Shown piece after piece: positions 50,926-59,176 of a stretch of 64,000 nucleotides of DNA. This DNA comes from Ga0074139 sp964515195 (lineage in GTDB: Bacteria; Bdellovibrionota; Bdellovibrionia; Bdellovibrionales; Bdellovibrionaceae), in the NCBI GenBank assembly GCA_964515195.1, contig CAZETK010000006.1, positions 13,238-77,237 of the forward strand, in the 5' to 3' direction. Numbering within the stretch: position 1 is the first letter of the stretch; every line of letters starts with the position of its first letter. The position numbers and the translations under genes were made by a program. The notes beneath the pieces are model-generated. The model saw nothing but the letters and a program-made list of their open reading frames with translations, had not been told where the DNA came from and made no database searches.

Positions 50926-51541
50926 ACGGGATCATTTCCAGTTGGAAGTGGACTCCTGGGAGATATTAGATGAAGGCATTCACGTGCTGTGGGGTGGTTC
51001 TGGTACAGGAAAAACCACGCTTCTTAGATCTTTGATAGGATTGGATCCTTCAGCTTCTATGCGCTGGAATTTCCTGGGTGAGGATATCGCGAAGCTTCCA
51101 GTCGAAAAACGAAGGCTAGGAGTGGTTTTTCAAACTTGGGACTTGTTTCCTCATATGACGGCTTTTGAAAATGTCCAGTTTGCTGCGCAAGCTCGGCAAA
51201 TGGAAGAGGCTACTTTCCGTGACCGTTGGAAGTGGATCAAATCCACGTTAAAGATGGAAGATTTTTTTGAAACCCGGGCAGATAAACTCTCGGGTGGGGA
51301 GCAGCAGAGAACCGCTTTAGCCCGAGCCTTAATTGGTAAGCCACGTATTCTTTTGTTGGATGAGCCGTTCAGCGCTTTAGATGATGAGCTAAAGGACCAA
51401 GCTCGCGACCTTTTGAAAGAAGTGGTTCAAATTGAGAAAATTCCGGCCCTCTTAGTCACCCATGACAATCGTGATGTGGAAAAGTTAGCGGCAAAAGTCA
51501 GTCAAATTGAGCAGATTGCTAGGGTCACCCGATCTAAATAA
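50897..51541 (+). CDS. thiQ: Thiamine ABC importer, ATPase
   Basis: 214 residues, the compact size of ThiQ (no regulatory domain). Walker A GGSGTGKTTLLRSLIG, Q-loop VFQTWDLFPHMTAFENV, signature LSGGEQQRTALARAL, Walker B RILLLDEPFSALDDE, switch LVTHDNRDVE. The gene starts 29 bp inside thiP. A riboswitch was looked for upstream of thiB and not seen. Confidence 0.94.
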   Translation: MSIVEALKVKRDHFQLEVDSWEILDEGIHVLWGGSGTGKTTLLRSLIGLDPSASMRWNFLGEDIAKLPVEKRRLGVVFQTWDLFPHMTAFENVQFAAQARQMEEATFRDRWKWIKSTLKMEDFFETRADKLSGGEQQRTALARALIGKPRILLLDEPFSALDDELKDQARDLLKEVVQIEKIPALLVTHDNRDVEKLAAKVSQIEQIARVTRSK

Positions 51542-51573
51542 GCCCAGTATCTTCATTTACTTACACCCAACCC

Positions 51574-51600
51574 TAAAGAAATAACGCAGCGTGTCGATAA
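51574..51600 (+). promoter_or_regulatory. Sigma-28 (FliA) type promoter of flagellin gene 1
   Basis: TAAAGAAA (51574-51581), 11-bp spacer, GTCGATAA (51593-51600): matches TAAAGTTT-N11-GCCGATAA at 5/8 and 7/8. Transcription would start near 51607, giving a leader of about 95 nt. Confidence 0.85.
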
Positions 51601-51621
51601 GTGAGAAGACGGCTGTACGAA

Positions 51622-51652
51622 AGGCCAGGTCTCTTGACGGAGAACCTGGCCT
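51622..51652 (+). promoter_or_regulatory. Leader hairpin with CsrA-type ACGGA in loop, flagellin gene 1
   Basis: AGGCCAGGT (51622-51630) and ACCTGGCCT (51644-51652) form a perfect 9-bp stem, extended by CTC/GAG with one bulged A, around loop TTGACG. ACGGA (51637-51641), matching the CsrA motif A(N)GGA, spans the loop and stem top. With csrA-fliW in the flagellar block, this is a candidate CsrA operator. It ends about 50 nt before the start codon. Confidence 0.58.
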
Positions 51653-51700
51653 GAATCCCGGTTTAAGACAAATGTGTGGGCGAAGCGAAAGGGGTGCTCT

Positions 51701-52525
51701 GTGCTTCGCATTTCATCAAATATGGCTTCCTTGTCAGCTCAACGAGCTCTAGGAATCACGCAAAGAAAAACGGATGAGGCTTTAAGGACCCTCGCGACAG
51801 GCTCTCGATTTGCTTCGGTGGGGTCTGATGCTGCGGGGTACGCGGTCTCGGAAAATATGCGGTCCCAAATTCAGGGCTATCGGGCGGCACGCTATAATGC
51901 TGACAATGCGGTGAGCTTTGTCAATGTGGCTGAAGGCGCCATGCAAGAGCAAAATAATATTTTAGTTAGATTGCGCGAGTTGGCCATTCAGTCAGCCAGT
52001 GATACTTTTTCGAATCGTGAACGTGCGATGATGGATTATGAATACCAAAGCCTCTTAGAGGAATTTGATCGGATCGCTCATACTACAAAATTCGGTTCAC
52101 AGCCCTTGTTGGATGGATCGACTCGCACTTATGAGTTCCATGTAGGTCTTCATAAAGGTGATGAAAACGTAATTGAATATACAAACAAGACCAATACCAC
52201 AGCCTCTAACCTCGGTATCAGCCGAACAGCGGTCGATAATAAAGGTGATGCAAGGGATTCTCTTGAAGACATTGATGAGGCTCTATACTCGATCAATGAG
52301 GCGCGCGCTCAGATGGGAGCCATCCATTCCCGTATGGAAACTGCTGTTAACCACATCGACACCCAGGTCGAGAACCTGACCACAGCCTATTCAAAGATGG
52401 CGGATGCGGATGTCGCTAATGCGGTTTCAGAGGTGCGAAGAGGGCAAATTCTTCAGCAATACCAGGCGGCCGCTTTGGCTAGCGCGAACGAGAATCAAGC
52501 CTATTTGGTTCGTTTGATTGCTTAA
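51701..52525 (+). CDS. fliC: Flagellin (paralogue 1)
   Basis: Filament subunit, 274 residues from GTG 51701 (GAAAGGGG upstream). The frame extends to 51674, but this start gives the standard N-terminus LRISSNMASLSAQRALGITQRKTDEALRTLATGSRFASVGSDAAGYAVSENMRSQIQGYRAARYNADNAVSFV and exactly the same length as paralogue 2. C-terminal D0: QVENLTTAYSKMADADVANAVSEVRRGQILQQYQAAALASANENQ. The variable centre is minimal, so it is a short flagellin. Departures from common motifs: GSRFASVGSDAAGYAVSE in place of G.rI..a.DDAAGLAIS. Its 3' 47 bases overlap the convergent tgpA-type gene. Confidence 0.94.
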   Translation: MLRISSNMASLSAQRALGITQRKTDEALRTLATGSRFASVGSDAAGYAVSENMRSQIQGYRAARYNADNAVSFVNVAEGAMQEQNNILVRLRELAIQSASDTFSNRERAMMDYEYQSLLEEFDRIAHTTKFGSQPLLDGSTRTYEFHVGLHKGDENVIEYTNKTNTTASNLGISRTAVDNKGDARDSLEDIDEALYSINEARAQMGAIHSRMETAVNHIDTQVENLTTAYSKMADADVANAVSEVRRGQILQQYQAAALASANENQAYLVRLIA

Positions 52526-54434
52526 GTCGTCGCTTCCATTCTCGTTGCAAACGTTGCCAGTCATCGGCCCCTGCTGTTCTTTCTTTGTATCTTTCAAATT
52601 GATAGAGCTTAATAGTTTTCAGAATAAGCTCTTGATCATGAGGGCGTGCTGGGATCAAAGCTCTTAAGAAATCAAGTGGCGGTTGATGACGTTCTCGCAC
52701 AAAGCCAAGAGGGATCAGCTTTTTTTCCAGCCATTTGAAATAGTAAGTGGCGCTTCCCCGACGAGACAAAAAATTCAATGTCAGGCGGCGAAAGCCTTGG
52801 AAGAGAATAAACAGCGTTACCAAAGCGACTAGCCACCAACCAATATGGGGGGCCAGTAAGGCTAAGAGTTTTTGCTGCTCGCTCAAGTCAAATTCTAGCA
52901 TAGTTCGAGTCCAAAGGAAGTTCAGGGTTTCCAATTGCGATTGAAGCGTGTCGACAAGCAGTGCTAGTTTGTCGCCGCCTTTTAGCTTTTCCATAGCTTG
53001 ATAGGCATTTAAACCCAAATCATCAGGACTCAATTTAAAAAAAGCTTCTCCGCCCAGTTCAAGCCTTAAGGGTGCGATCCACATAGTTGGATCCACCCGA
53101 CGCCAGAATCCTCGAGGATCGCGAACTTCCACCCAAGCGTGGGCATCGGCTTGGGAGACGCGGACAAAGCCGCCCGTGTCGTTCCACTCACCCCCCTGGT
53201 AGCCAGTTACAACTCGAGACGGAATTTCTAAGCCTCGGGCCAATGTGGCATAGGCTCCTGCGAAATGTTCACAAAAGCCGACACGCCTTGTAAATAAGAA
53301 TTCATCAAGTGAGGAGTGACTGCCGGGATTAATCGTGTAGGAAAAATTATTTTGGGTAAAAAATTCTTTTAAAGCGCGAAGCTTCTGTGTGTAGTTTGGT
53401 TTTTGGGCCAAGGTAGTCTTTATCCAATTCTGAGTGAGCGGCGGAAGCTCTGGTAATTCGACAGTGCCGGGTATTTCAGGACCTGTCCAATTATCGGTGC
53501 TTAGGCCGTAGTATCGTATGCGGGAAGTGATCGGATCAACGGCCCTGAATGTGGATCGATCCGTTTTATTTGCTAGAAAAGCAGGAGTACTGATCATGCG
53601 CGTATGTTCCCAAACGGGAAGGGCCTGCATCCGATGAGGTTCTAAGGTGACAACATAATCATACAATAAGGGGGTTAAGGATGTACGCACCGAGCCTGAT
53701 TGGCGTCGGACCCGATTCCAGGAAAATCCGTCTAGAGTGGACTCAAGTACGGCCCCTCGCCAGTACATATCTTGAATTCGAGGTTTAATATCTCGGAACT
53801 CCACTCGCATGACAGTTTCGTGACTTTTTGCAAGATTGGCCACTTGACCAGGGGAAATACTTTCAGAAAAACCCACCATATCCACGGGGGGCTTGTAAGT
53901 ACGGACCCAAGGAACCTGAACGCGGGGAAAGGCAAAAAATAATAATAATACAAATGGAAATGACATTAAAGTCAGGCGTAGAGTCATACTCCAGGGGTTT
54001 GGCATTTCGGGTGGCAAAAGAGATTTCCAAAGGCCTAAATAAACCATGATTCCCATTGGAAGCCAGTAGAGGTCCAGGCTGAACAGAAATTTTAATGAGA
54101 TCAGAACAAATCCCAGCAGGTTCAACAGCCTAAAATCACGCTCCGTTCGATAATCCAAAATTCTTAGTGCCACCAAAACAACAAGGAATGTGCTGGCAGG
54201 CTCTTGTCCCATGAATGTTTTAAACTGAAAGATAACTAGCGCTAGAGTGATGACGGATAGAATATTGGACCAGATTGCGCTCGGAAGTAACCACCATTTT
54301 TTTTCAGCTCCAAAGCGTATAACCAATAAACTGAAGGCAAAAAGTAATGCCCATATCTCCACCTCAATGCTAACCAGAGCCAGGGCGGTCAAAATACTGA
54401 AGCAAAAGGCGTCGCGTTTAAAAAACGTTTTCAT
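52479..54434 (-). CDS. TgpA-type membrane transglutaminase-like protein
   Basis: 651 residues from ATG 54434, coupled by TAATG to the DUF58 gene stop. About six transmembrane helices in the first 170 residues, a large periplasmic domain, a transglutaminase-core (about 385-450) with GFCEHFAGAYATLARGLEIPSRVVTGYQGGEWN (Cys), QADAHAWVEVRDPRGFWRRVDPT (His, Asp), then one TM (about 540-560) and a C-terminal cytoplasmic DUF4129-like tail. Same gene order (moxR-DUF58-tgpA) as in many proteobacteria. Family function is unclear; TgpA is essential in Pseudomonas. The end overlaps flagellin 1 by 47 bp on the opposite strand. Confidence 0.9.
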   Translation of the reverse strand: MKTFFKRDAFCFSILTALALVSIEVEIWALLFAFSLLVIRFGAEKKWWLLPSAIWSNILSVITLALVIFQFKTFMGQEPASTFLVVLVALRILDYRTERDFRLLNLLGFVLISLKFLFSLDLYWLPMGIMVYLGLWKSLLPPEMPNPWSMTLRLTLMSFPFVLLLFFAFPRVQVPWVRTYKPPVDMVGFSESISPGQVANLAKSHETVMRVEFRDIKPRIQDMYWRGAVLESTLDGFSWNRVRRQSGSVRTSLTPLLYDYVVTLEPHRMQALPVWEHTRMISTPAFLANKTDRSTFRAVDPITSRIRYYGLSTDNWTGPEIPGTVELPELPPLTQNWIKTTLAQKPNYTQKLRALKEFFTQNNFSYTINPGSHSSLDEFLFTRRVGFCEHFAGAYATLARGLEIPSRVVTGYQGGEWNDTGGFVRVSQADAHAWVEVRDPRGFWRRVDPTMWIAPLRLELGGEAFFKLSPDDLGLNAYQAMEKLKGGDKLALLVDTLQSQLETLNFLWTRTMLEFDLSEQQKLLALLAPHIGWWLVALVTLFILFQGFRRLTLNFLSRRGSATYYFKWLEKKLIPLGFVRERHQPPLDFLRALIPARPHDQELILKTIKLYQFERYKERTAGADDWQRLQREWKRRLKQSNEPNRLDSRSR

Positions 54435-55363
54435 TAAGGGGCGCTCCATAGCGCCAGATATTCAAGGGCTTTCGAATAGCTTTCGTGCCCATCTGACGAG
54501 GAAAAGCGGCTTTGTGGTAATTGCAATGTCCAAGGATGCCCCTTTGCCTGTGCTGTTTTAAGCCAAAGAGTTAATTGTGAAAGGGATTCTTCAAAATTCA
54601 AATGAGAAACCTGAGACCACTCGAAATGGCAGGCCCGGCCTTCATTGCTTTCGTGAACAAGAGTACGAAGTTGTTTGTTTTTAGCAAGGGAGCGCCAGTG
54701 AATCCGCTTTGGAGAGTCTCCTGGCTTATAATCTCGGATCTCTTTTAATACCCCCAAAGAATCCTTATTGGCATAGACAGCTTCTGGAAAGTGAAGTTGG
54801 CCCTTTGGCTCGGGATAAACTATAATAAAGTCCGCACTTTTTCTGACTTTCCAAGCCTCGAATAGATTGCTGGGGTATTGAGAACTGAGTTGTATGTGTG
54901 GAGTCGGAACGCGCCCTCGGCGAGTTGGGGTCCATGGAACTTCAATCGATTTGATCTCTTCAGCGTTCAGGTGAAACATCGTACCCGGGGCCTTTTTGTC
55001 CGTAGTTAAAAATAAATTATAGCGCTTATTCGGGTTATTATTTCGAACTTGGACATCTATTTTTCCGGATAATTTGGCAAAACTGTCATTGGCATTACAG
55101 GATTCGATTCGAATAGCACTGACATTTTCATTAGCCCATTTTGCGAGACCCATCCCCATGACAGTGATGTAGAAGCAAACAATATAGACAAGGTTATTCC
55201 CATAGGCCATGGCGATAAGTAACAAGGCAAGGCATAGTAATCCGTACGCCAAACCAAATTTTGTAGGAATAATATATGTCTTTTGAATTTGCTTCTTCTT
55301 AAACGGGAACTTCAGTTTTTTGTACCAACTGACGAGCCCATTGAGTGCCTTGGTGGACTCCAA
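54434..55363 (-). CDS. DUF58 (vWA-like) membrane protein
   Basis: 309 residues from TTG 55363, six bases after GGGAGG. Two TM segments (about 30-70, FGLAYGLLCLALLLIAMAYG and LVYIVCFYITVMGMGLA). The DUF58 signature is present: LGVLKEIRDYKPGDSPKRIHWRSLAKNKQLRTLVHE (about 200-235). It overlaps moxR by 65 bp and meets tgpA at TAATG. DUF58 proteins form a set with MoxR ATPases; they probably act at the membrane as a vWA-like partner. Confidence 0.92.
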   Translation of the reverse strand: MESTKALNGLVSWYKKLKFPFKKKQIQKTYIIPTKFGLAYGLLCLALLLIAMAYGNNLVYIVCFYITVMGMGLAKWANENVSAIRIESCNANDSFAKLSGKIDVQVRNNNPNKRYNLFLTTDKKAPGTMFHLNAEEIKSIEVPWTPTRRGRVPTPHIQLSSQYPSNLFEAWKVRKSADFIIVYPEPKGQLHFPEAVYANKDSLGVLKEIRDYKPGDSPKRIHWRSLAKNKQLRTLVHESNEGRACHFEWSQVSHLNFEESLSQLTLWLKTAQAKGHPWTLQLPQSRFSSSDGHESYSKALEYLALWSAP

Positions 55364-56213
55364 GTTTTCCTCCCAATCGATGAGCCATCACCGAAACCGC
55401 AATGCTTTGCACGTCGCCAGGTTCAACATGGGATCTTCCTTCTAGATAGGCCCAAGCTCTTGAAGCTCGTGCTAGTGCCAGTCCGGCTCGTGTTGATAGT
55501 GGGGTGGCGTCGGGCATTTCTGTACGGGATTTTTCCAGTAATGCCGTAATGTAGTCGGCTACAACAGCGGAGATGTGAACTTGAAGAACTTGCTTTTGCG
55601 CTTCTAGCAATTGCCCTTGTGTAAAAATCGGTTTGAGGCTGTTAATTTTTTCCCGGGGATCCTCGCCTTGAATTAGCTGGCGCTCAGTGGCCCGGGAGGC
55701 ATAGTTAGGCTCTAAACTCATTAGAAATCGATCAAGCTGGCTTTCCGGTAAAGGAAACGTCGAGGACTGTTGATGGGGATTCTGAGTCGCGATCACTAAA
55801 AATGGCTGTGGGAGTGGAACAGCTTTTCCTTCCACGGTAACGGCGGATTCTTCCATGGCCTGCAAAAGTGCACTTTGTGTCCTTGGGCTTGCCCTGTTCA
55901 GTTCATCCGCCATGATAAGCGGAGCAAACAAGGGGCCCGCTTTAAATTCAAAAGTATTGGTTTGGCTGTTGAAGATTTCCACGCCGATCAAATCAGAAGG
56001 TAACAAATCAACCGTGAATTGGATTCGGTGAGTGTCAATTCCCAATAAAGTGCCGAAAGTTTGAACTAACGTAGTCTTTCCCACCCCTGGCACGTCTTCG
56101 ATTAAAATGTGGCCTTTTGCAAGTAAGCAGGCCGCTGCCATCTTAATAGCATCTTGTTTATCGAGAACAATACTGGAGGCGGATTCGATCAGCTGTAGGA
56201 ACTTTTCTCTCAT
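55299..56213 (-). CDS. MoxR-family AAA+ ATPase
   Basis: 304 residues. Walker A DVPGVGKTTLVQTFG (about 39-53), MoxR Walker B PLIMADELNRASPRTQSALLQAMEE, sensor 1 FLVIATQNPHQQSSTFPLPESQLDRF, sensor 2 LSTRAGLALARASRAWA. MoxR ATPases act as chaperones for maturation of metal- or vWA-protein complexes. First gene of moxR-DUF58-tgpA, which are overlapped throughout. The operon faces away from flagellin 2 and toward flagellin 1. Confidence 0.95.
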   Translation of the reverse strand: MREKFLQLIESASSIVLDKQDAIKMAAACLLAKGHILIEDVPGVGKTTLVQTFGTLLGIDTHRIQFTVDLLPSDLIGVEIFNSQTNTFEFKAGPLFAPLIMADELNRASPRTQSALLQAMEESAVTVEGKAVPLPQPFLVIATQNPHQQSSTFPLPESQLDRFLMSLEPNYASRATERQLIQGEDPREKINSLKPIFTQGQLLEAQKQVLQVHISAVVADYITALLEKSRTEMPDATPLSTRAGLALARASRAWAYLEGRSHVEPGDVQSIAVSVMAHRLGGKLGVHQGTQWARQLVQKTEVPV

Positions 56214-56377
56214 CAGATTTTTAGGCTCTCATGAGGTTCAAATCGAGTCATCCTGGCCCAGTCCTAGGACCTTTCGCCCTGACAAAGGTCTAGGAAAATG
56301 AAAAAAAAATTATTCGAGAAGCAGTGTCTTTTCATACAGAAGACGCATCGCGTCTTAAAATAACTAGACTAAGGGCC

Positions 56378-56404
56378 TAAAGGAAACTGGACTAAAGCCG
56401 AGAA
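56378..56404 (+). promoter_or_regulatory. Sigma-28 (FliA) type promoter of flagellin gene 2
   Basis: TAAAGGAA (56378-56385), 11-bp spacer, GCCGAGAA (56397-56404): 5/8 and 7/8 against TAAAGTTT-N11-GCCGATAA. It shares position and spacing with the promoter of flagellin 1; transcription from about 56411 leaves a 200-nt leader. Confidence 0.85.
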
Positions 56405-56613
56405 GTATTCCAAGAGCGCGTTGGAGCACCTACTAAGCGGGATTTCGTACGGCCGTCAACTGCACGAAAGCCAAGCCCAAAAGCTCCGCCTCCCTAAAAC
56501 AGCCGTCACTGTTTTGGGATACGAGGCGGGGAGCCTCCAACTAACAAAAGTTAGAACGTAAACATGATTCCGGGTGTGGGACTCGGGAATCAGTCTTCGT
56601 AAGGAGGAGACAG
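56405..56613 (+). promoter_or_regulatory. Structured 200-nt leader of flagellin gene 2
   Basis: Three predicted hairpins: a long two-part stem at 56483-56534 (AAAACAG pairs with CTGTTTT, GCCTC with GAGGC, GCTCC with GGAGC); CTAAC-AAAA-GTTAG at 56541-56554; and GATTCC (56566-56571) with GGAATC (56586-56591). Then the ribosome site AAGGAGGAG (56601-56609). Several GGA trinucleotides, including two in the ribosome site, are CsrA-like. A CACGAAAGCCA segment (about 56463-56473) recurs as TACGAAAGGCCA in the leader of flagellin 1. Confidence 0.55.
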
Positions 56614-57438
56614 ATGGGCTTAAGAATCAATACCAACATGGCAGCCTTTTCGGCTCAACGTGTGATGGGTGCGCAAGGAAGACGTGCCGAGCATGCCGCT
56701 CAAGCACTCGCGGGTGGAACCCGAATCGTTCGAGCAGGCGATGATGCCGCAGGACTCGCGATCTCTGAGAATATTAAGTCTCAAGTTCGTGGATTAACCA
56801 TGGCTCGTACGAACTCGTTCAACGCTGTCAGTGCGATTCAAGTATCTGAAGGTGGATTGAATGAAATTTCAAATATTTTAACTCGACTGCGAGAATTGGG
56901 AATTCAAGCCGCCTCTGATAATATAGGTGAGCGGGAACGTCAGTTCTTGGATCTGGAAGCACAACATCTTATTCAAGAGTCAGATCGTATCGCGAGAACC
57001 ACGATGTTTGGAGATAAGCGCCTGTTAGATGGTTCAGGTGGAGAACAGGAATATCATGTGGGCCCATTTGGGACAGAAGAGAATATTATCCGATTTGATT
57101 TGAGTTCTGATGCAACCGCCAGCGCACTGGGAATCGATGGCCTAAACCTCGAAACCAAAGGCGATGCCCGCGATATGCTATCCGTAGTGGATGAAGCCGT
57201 AGCACGAGTGGGTGCCTTGCGAGCCAGCTTCGGTGCGATTCAAAATCGGTTGGATGCAACTACGAACAACTTAGATATCCAAATCGAAAACCTTTCCGCT
57301 GCCAAATCTAGGATTGCGGACGCCGATATTGCGCATGAGTCAGCAGAACTGGCCTCGGCGCAGGTTCTTCAAAATGCGGCCGTTTCTGTCTTGGCGCAGG
57401 CCAATCAGTTTCCGGCAGTGGCCTTAAAGTTAATCTAA
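56614..57438 (+). CDS. fliC: Flagellin (paralogue 2)
   Basis: 274 residues, the same length as paralogue 1 and clearly homologous throughout. MGLRINTNMAAFSAQRVMGAQGRRAEHAAQALAGGTRIVRAGDDAAGLAISENIKSQVRGL is a standard flagellin N-terminal D0/D1, and the C-terminus FGAIQNRLDATTNNLDIQIENLSAAKSRIADADIAHESAELASAQVLQNAAVSVLAQANQFPAVALKLI is typical. This copy keeps the canonical DDAAGLAIS and lacks a large variable domain. It is preceded by a sigma-28 promoter and AAGGAGGAG. Two flagellins may form different filament zones. Confidence 0.96.
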   Translation: MGLRINTNMAAFSAQRVMGAQGRRAEHAAQALAGGTRIVRAGDDAAGLAISENIKSQVRGLTMARTNSFNAVSAIQVSEGGLNEISNILTRLRELGIQAASDNIGERERQFLDLEAQHLIQESDRIARTTMFGDKRLLDGSGGEQEYHVGPFGTEENIIRFDLSSDATASALGIDGLNLETKGDARDMLSVVDEAVARVGALRASFGAIQNRLDATTNNLDIQIENLSAAKSRIADADIAHESAELASAQVLQNAAVSVLAQANQFPAVALKLI

Positions 57439-57455
57439 AACAAGCATTCGAAGGG

Positions 57456-57479
57456 CCACCATGGGAAATCTCATGGTGG
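57456..57479 (+). terminator. Stem-loop after flagellin gene 2
   Basis: CCACCATG (57456-57463), loop GGAAATCT, CATGGTGG (57472-57479); 8 perfect pairs. The T tract is poor (TTCTAAC), so it may act mainly to protect the 3' end of the flagellin mRNA. Confidence 0.55.
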
Positions 57480-57648
57480 TTCTAACGATCGCCTGAAACA
57501 TGACCTGTAGGTTATGTGGAATGGTTTTACATCACTCTGGGGGATGAATCTCTCGGAAAATTTTTGCACTAAGAGGTTGGTGCCGAATTCGACACAATTT
57601 TTACAAGGTTTTATGAGTCGTGCCCACACAACAACGGCTCTTAAGCCC

Positions 57649-57680
57649 GCCCCGAGGGAGAAATTTCTCGGGGCTTTTTT
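57649..57680 (+). terminator. Rho-independent terminator in the 57.4-57.9 kb gap
   Basis: GCCCCGAG (57649-57656), loop GGAGAAATTT, CTCGGGGC (57667-57674), then six Ts. The loop can also rearrange, since GAGAAATTTCTC is palindromic. It lies 211 bp after the flagellin stop; it could be the flagellin operon's main terminator or end an unrecognised small RNA starting near 57600. A 94-codon frame crossing it (57514-57798) is not credible as a gene. Confidence 0.85.
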
Positions 57681-57856
57681 GTCTGAAATTATTCCGCCCG
57701 CAATCTATAAATTTTCTCTACTGTGGCAAAAACTTAGACACTTCAATTCCAATCAGATTCATTTAGATGGAAATCTTGAATATTTCAGAACTGGGTGATG
57801 GAGCTCTAGGTAAAATCGTATTCATCTGATAGATTTTCAATCCAAGAGGAGGGGTC

Positions 57857-59086
57857 GTGAGTCATTTCCGATACTACTTATTTAGCATTTTCTTTTTTGG
57901 TACCACTCTTTTAAGCACTTTCGCATTTTCTAAAACTCTCCCGTCCTACTGTTATTCTAAAGTCGTAAAAATTATTCAGCGCCCCGTTGCAGAAGGAAGC
58001 CAATCCTTATTTGATTATCGATACAGCGTTAGCCCGGGATCGAACCCCGATCTACCTGTCGTCATTTTTGTTCCAGGGGGGCCCGGACAAACTTCCATGG
58101 AAATGCCCTTTGGAATTCCCACAGAATTTACCCTGATTCGAACTGACCCAAGAAGTATGGGTTGTAATTCAGGTGCTGCGTTTCCAGATGAGGGTTTAAG
58201 CTCGAAGATGATTGCTGAAGATCTGCTGGCTCTTATACAGGATTTAAGTCCCAGGAATTACATTTTATATGGCATTTCCTATGGAACAATGGTGGCGACA
58301 ATGGTTGCCAATCTGGCTGAAAAATCAAATGTCACGCCTCCGACTGCTTTAGTTTTAGAAGGGACAATCGGACGCGCTTTTAAGGAAGGTGAATACTTCA
58401 AGGATACTCTTAATCGTTGGCGTTGGCTCAAGGGGTCTCTTTCACCAGAGGTGCAAGAGATCTTGGACAAATCCGAGGTTCCACTTGGAGTTAGTTCAAA
58501 ACAATGGGCAGCCTGGCTTTCTACAGCTCTGATTCACGGTGTTTTACCTAGTGGCGGCGACTATGCCATTGATGAGCTGATGTTGTTGGATCCATCTCAG
58601 CCTGATAGTTACCGGCAGGGATTACAATTTCGAGTCAAAAAGATGAGTGAGCCCCCTTCACCTGACAGGGTTAGAATCTATAAAAATATCGCTTGCCAAG
58701 AAATTGCATCGGATATTCGTGATATTAAATACGATTTTGATTGGCAGAATGGAAATTTAATCGTAACTGATGATCGTTTTTGTGATGGCATTCCCTTTCA
58801 AAAACGCTTTGATGCTAAACAATACCCCGTTACAATTCCGATCTATTATTTTATTGGGGATTTAGATCCAGTGACCCCTGGCTTCCAGAGCGACTATCAT
58901 TTCGAATCGCAAAAAGGTCCTAGGTATCGAATAAATGTTGCCAATGGTGGCCACAATTCTTTTGCGACAAATTTGGCAGATTGTGCAGGATCTATCTGGA
59001 TGGCTATCGGGACCAACAATGAATCGCTATTGACAGAAGGTTTATCTAAGTGTGCTGCGTCGGCCATTCTAACCAAATCTCAATAG
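57857..59086 (+). CDS. Secreted alpha/beta hydrolase, proline-iminopeptidase-like
   Basis: 409 residues from GTG 57857, just after GAGGAGGGG. Signal peptide about 1-25 (FFFGTTLLSTFAFS). Oxyanion-hole motif VPGGPGQTS (about 73-81), nucleophile Ser in LYGISYGTMVAT, acid Asp in FIGDLDPVTPG and His in NGGHNSF: a complete catalytic triad of the S33/proline-iminopeptidase-like type. Cysteines in the mature part suggest disulphides. Probably periplasmic or exported peptidase or esterase; substrate not known. Likely monocistronic. Confidence 0.86.
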   Translation: MSHFRYYLFSIFFFGTTLLSTFAFSKTLPSYCYSKVVKIIQRPVAEGSQSLFDYRYSVSPGSNPDLPVVIFVPGGPGQTSMEMPFGIPTEFTLIRTDPRSMGCNSGAAFPDEGLSSKMIAEDLLALIQDLSPRNYILYGISYGTMVATMVANLAEKSNVTPPTALVLEGTIGRAFKEGEYFKDTLNRWRWLKGSLSPEVQEILDKSEVPLGVSSKQWAAWLSTALIHGVLPSGGDYAIDELMLLDPSQPDSYRQGLQFRVKKMSEPPSPDRVRIYKNIACQEIASDIRDIKYDFDWQNGNLIVTDDRFCDGIPFQKRFDAKQYPVTIPIYYFIGDLDPVTPGFQSDYHFESQKGPRYRINVANGGHNSFATNLADCAGSIWMAIGTNNESLLTEGLSKCAASAILTKSQ

Positions 59087-59176
59087 ACTTTAAAAAGCGC
59101 TAACTATCAGGCACACGCAATGCATACATTTCAGATTGCAGGGATTTTCCATTGCTCATGAGGAAGTTTACCCCAA

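Noticed and set aside
57514..57798. 94-codon frame after flagellin 2
   Set aside because: It runs straight through a strong terminator hairpin with T tract and has no ribosome site.
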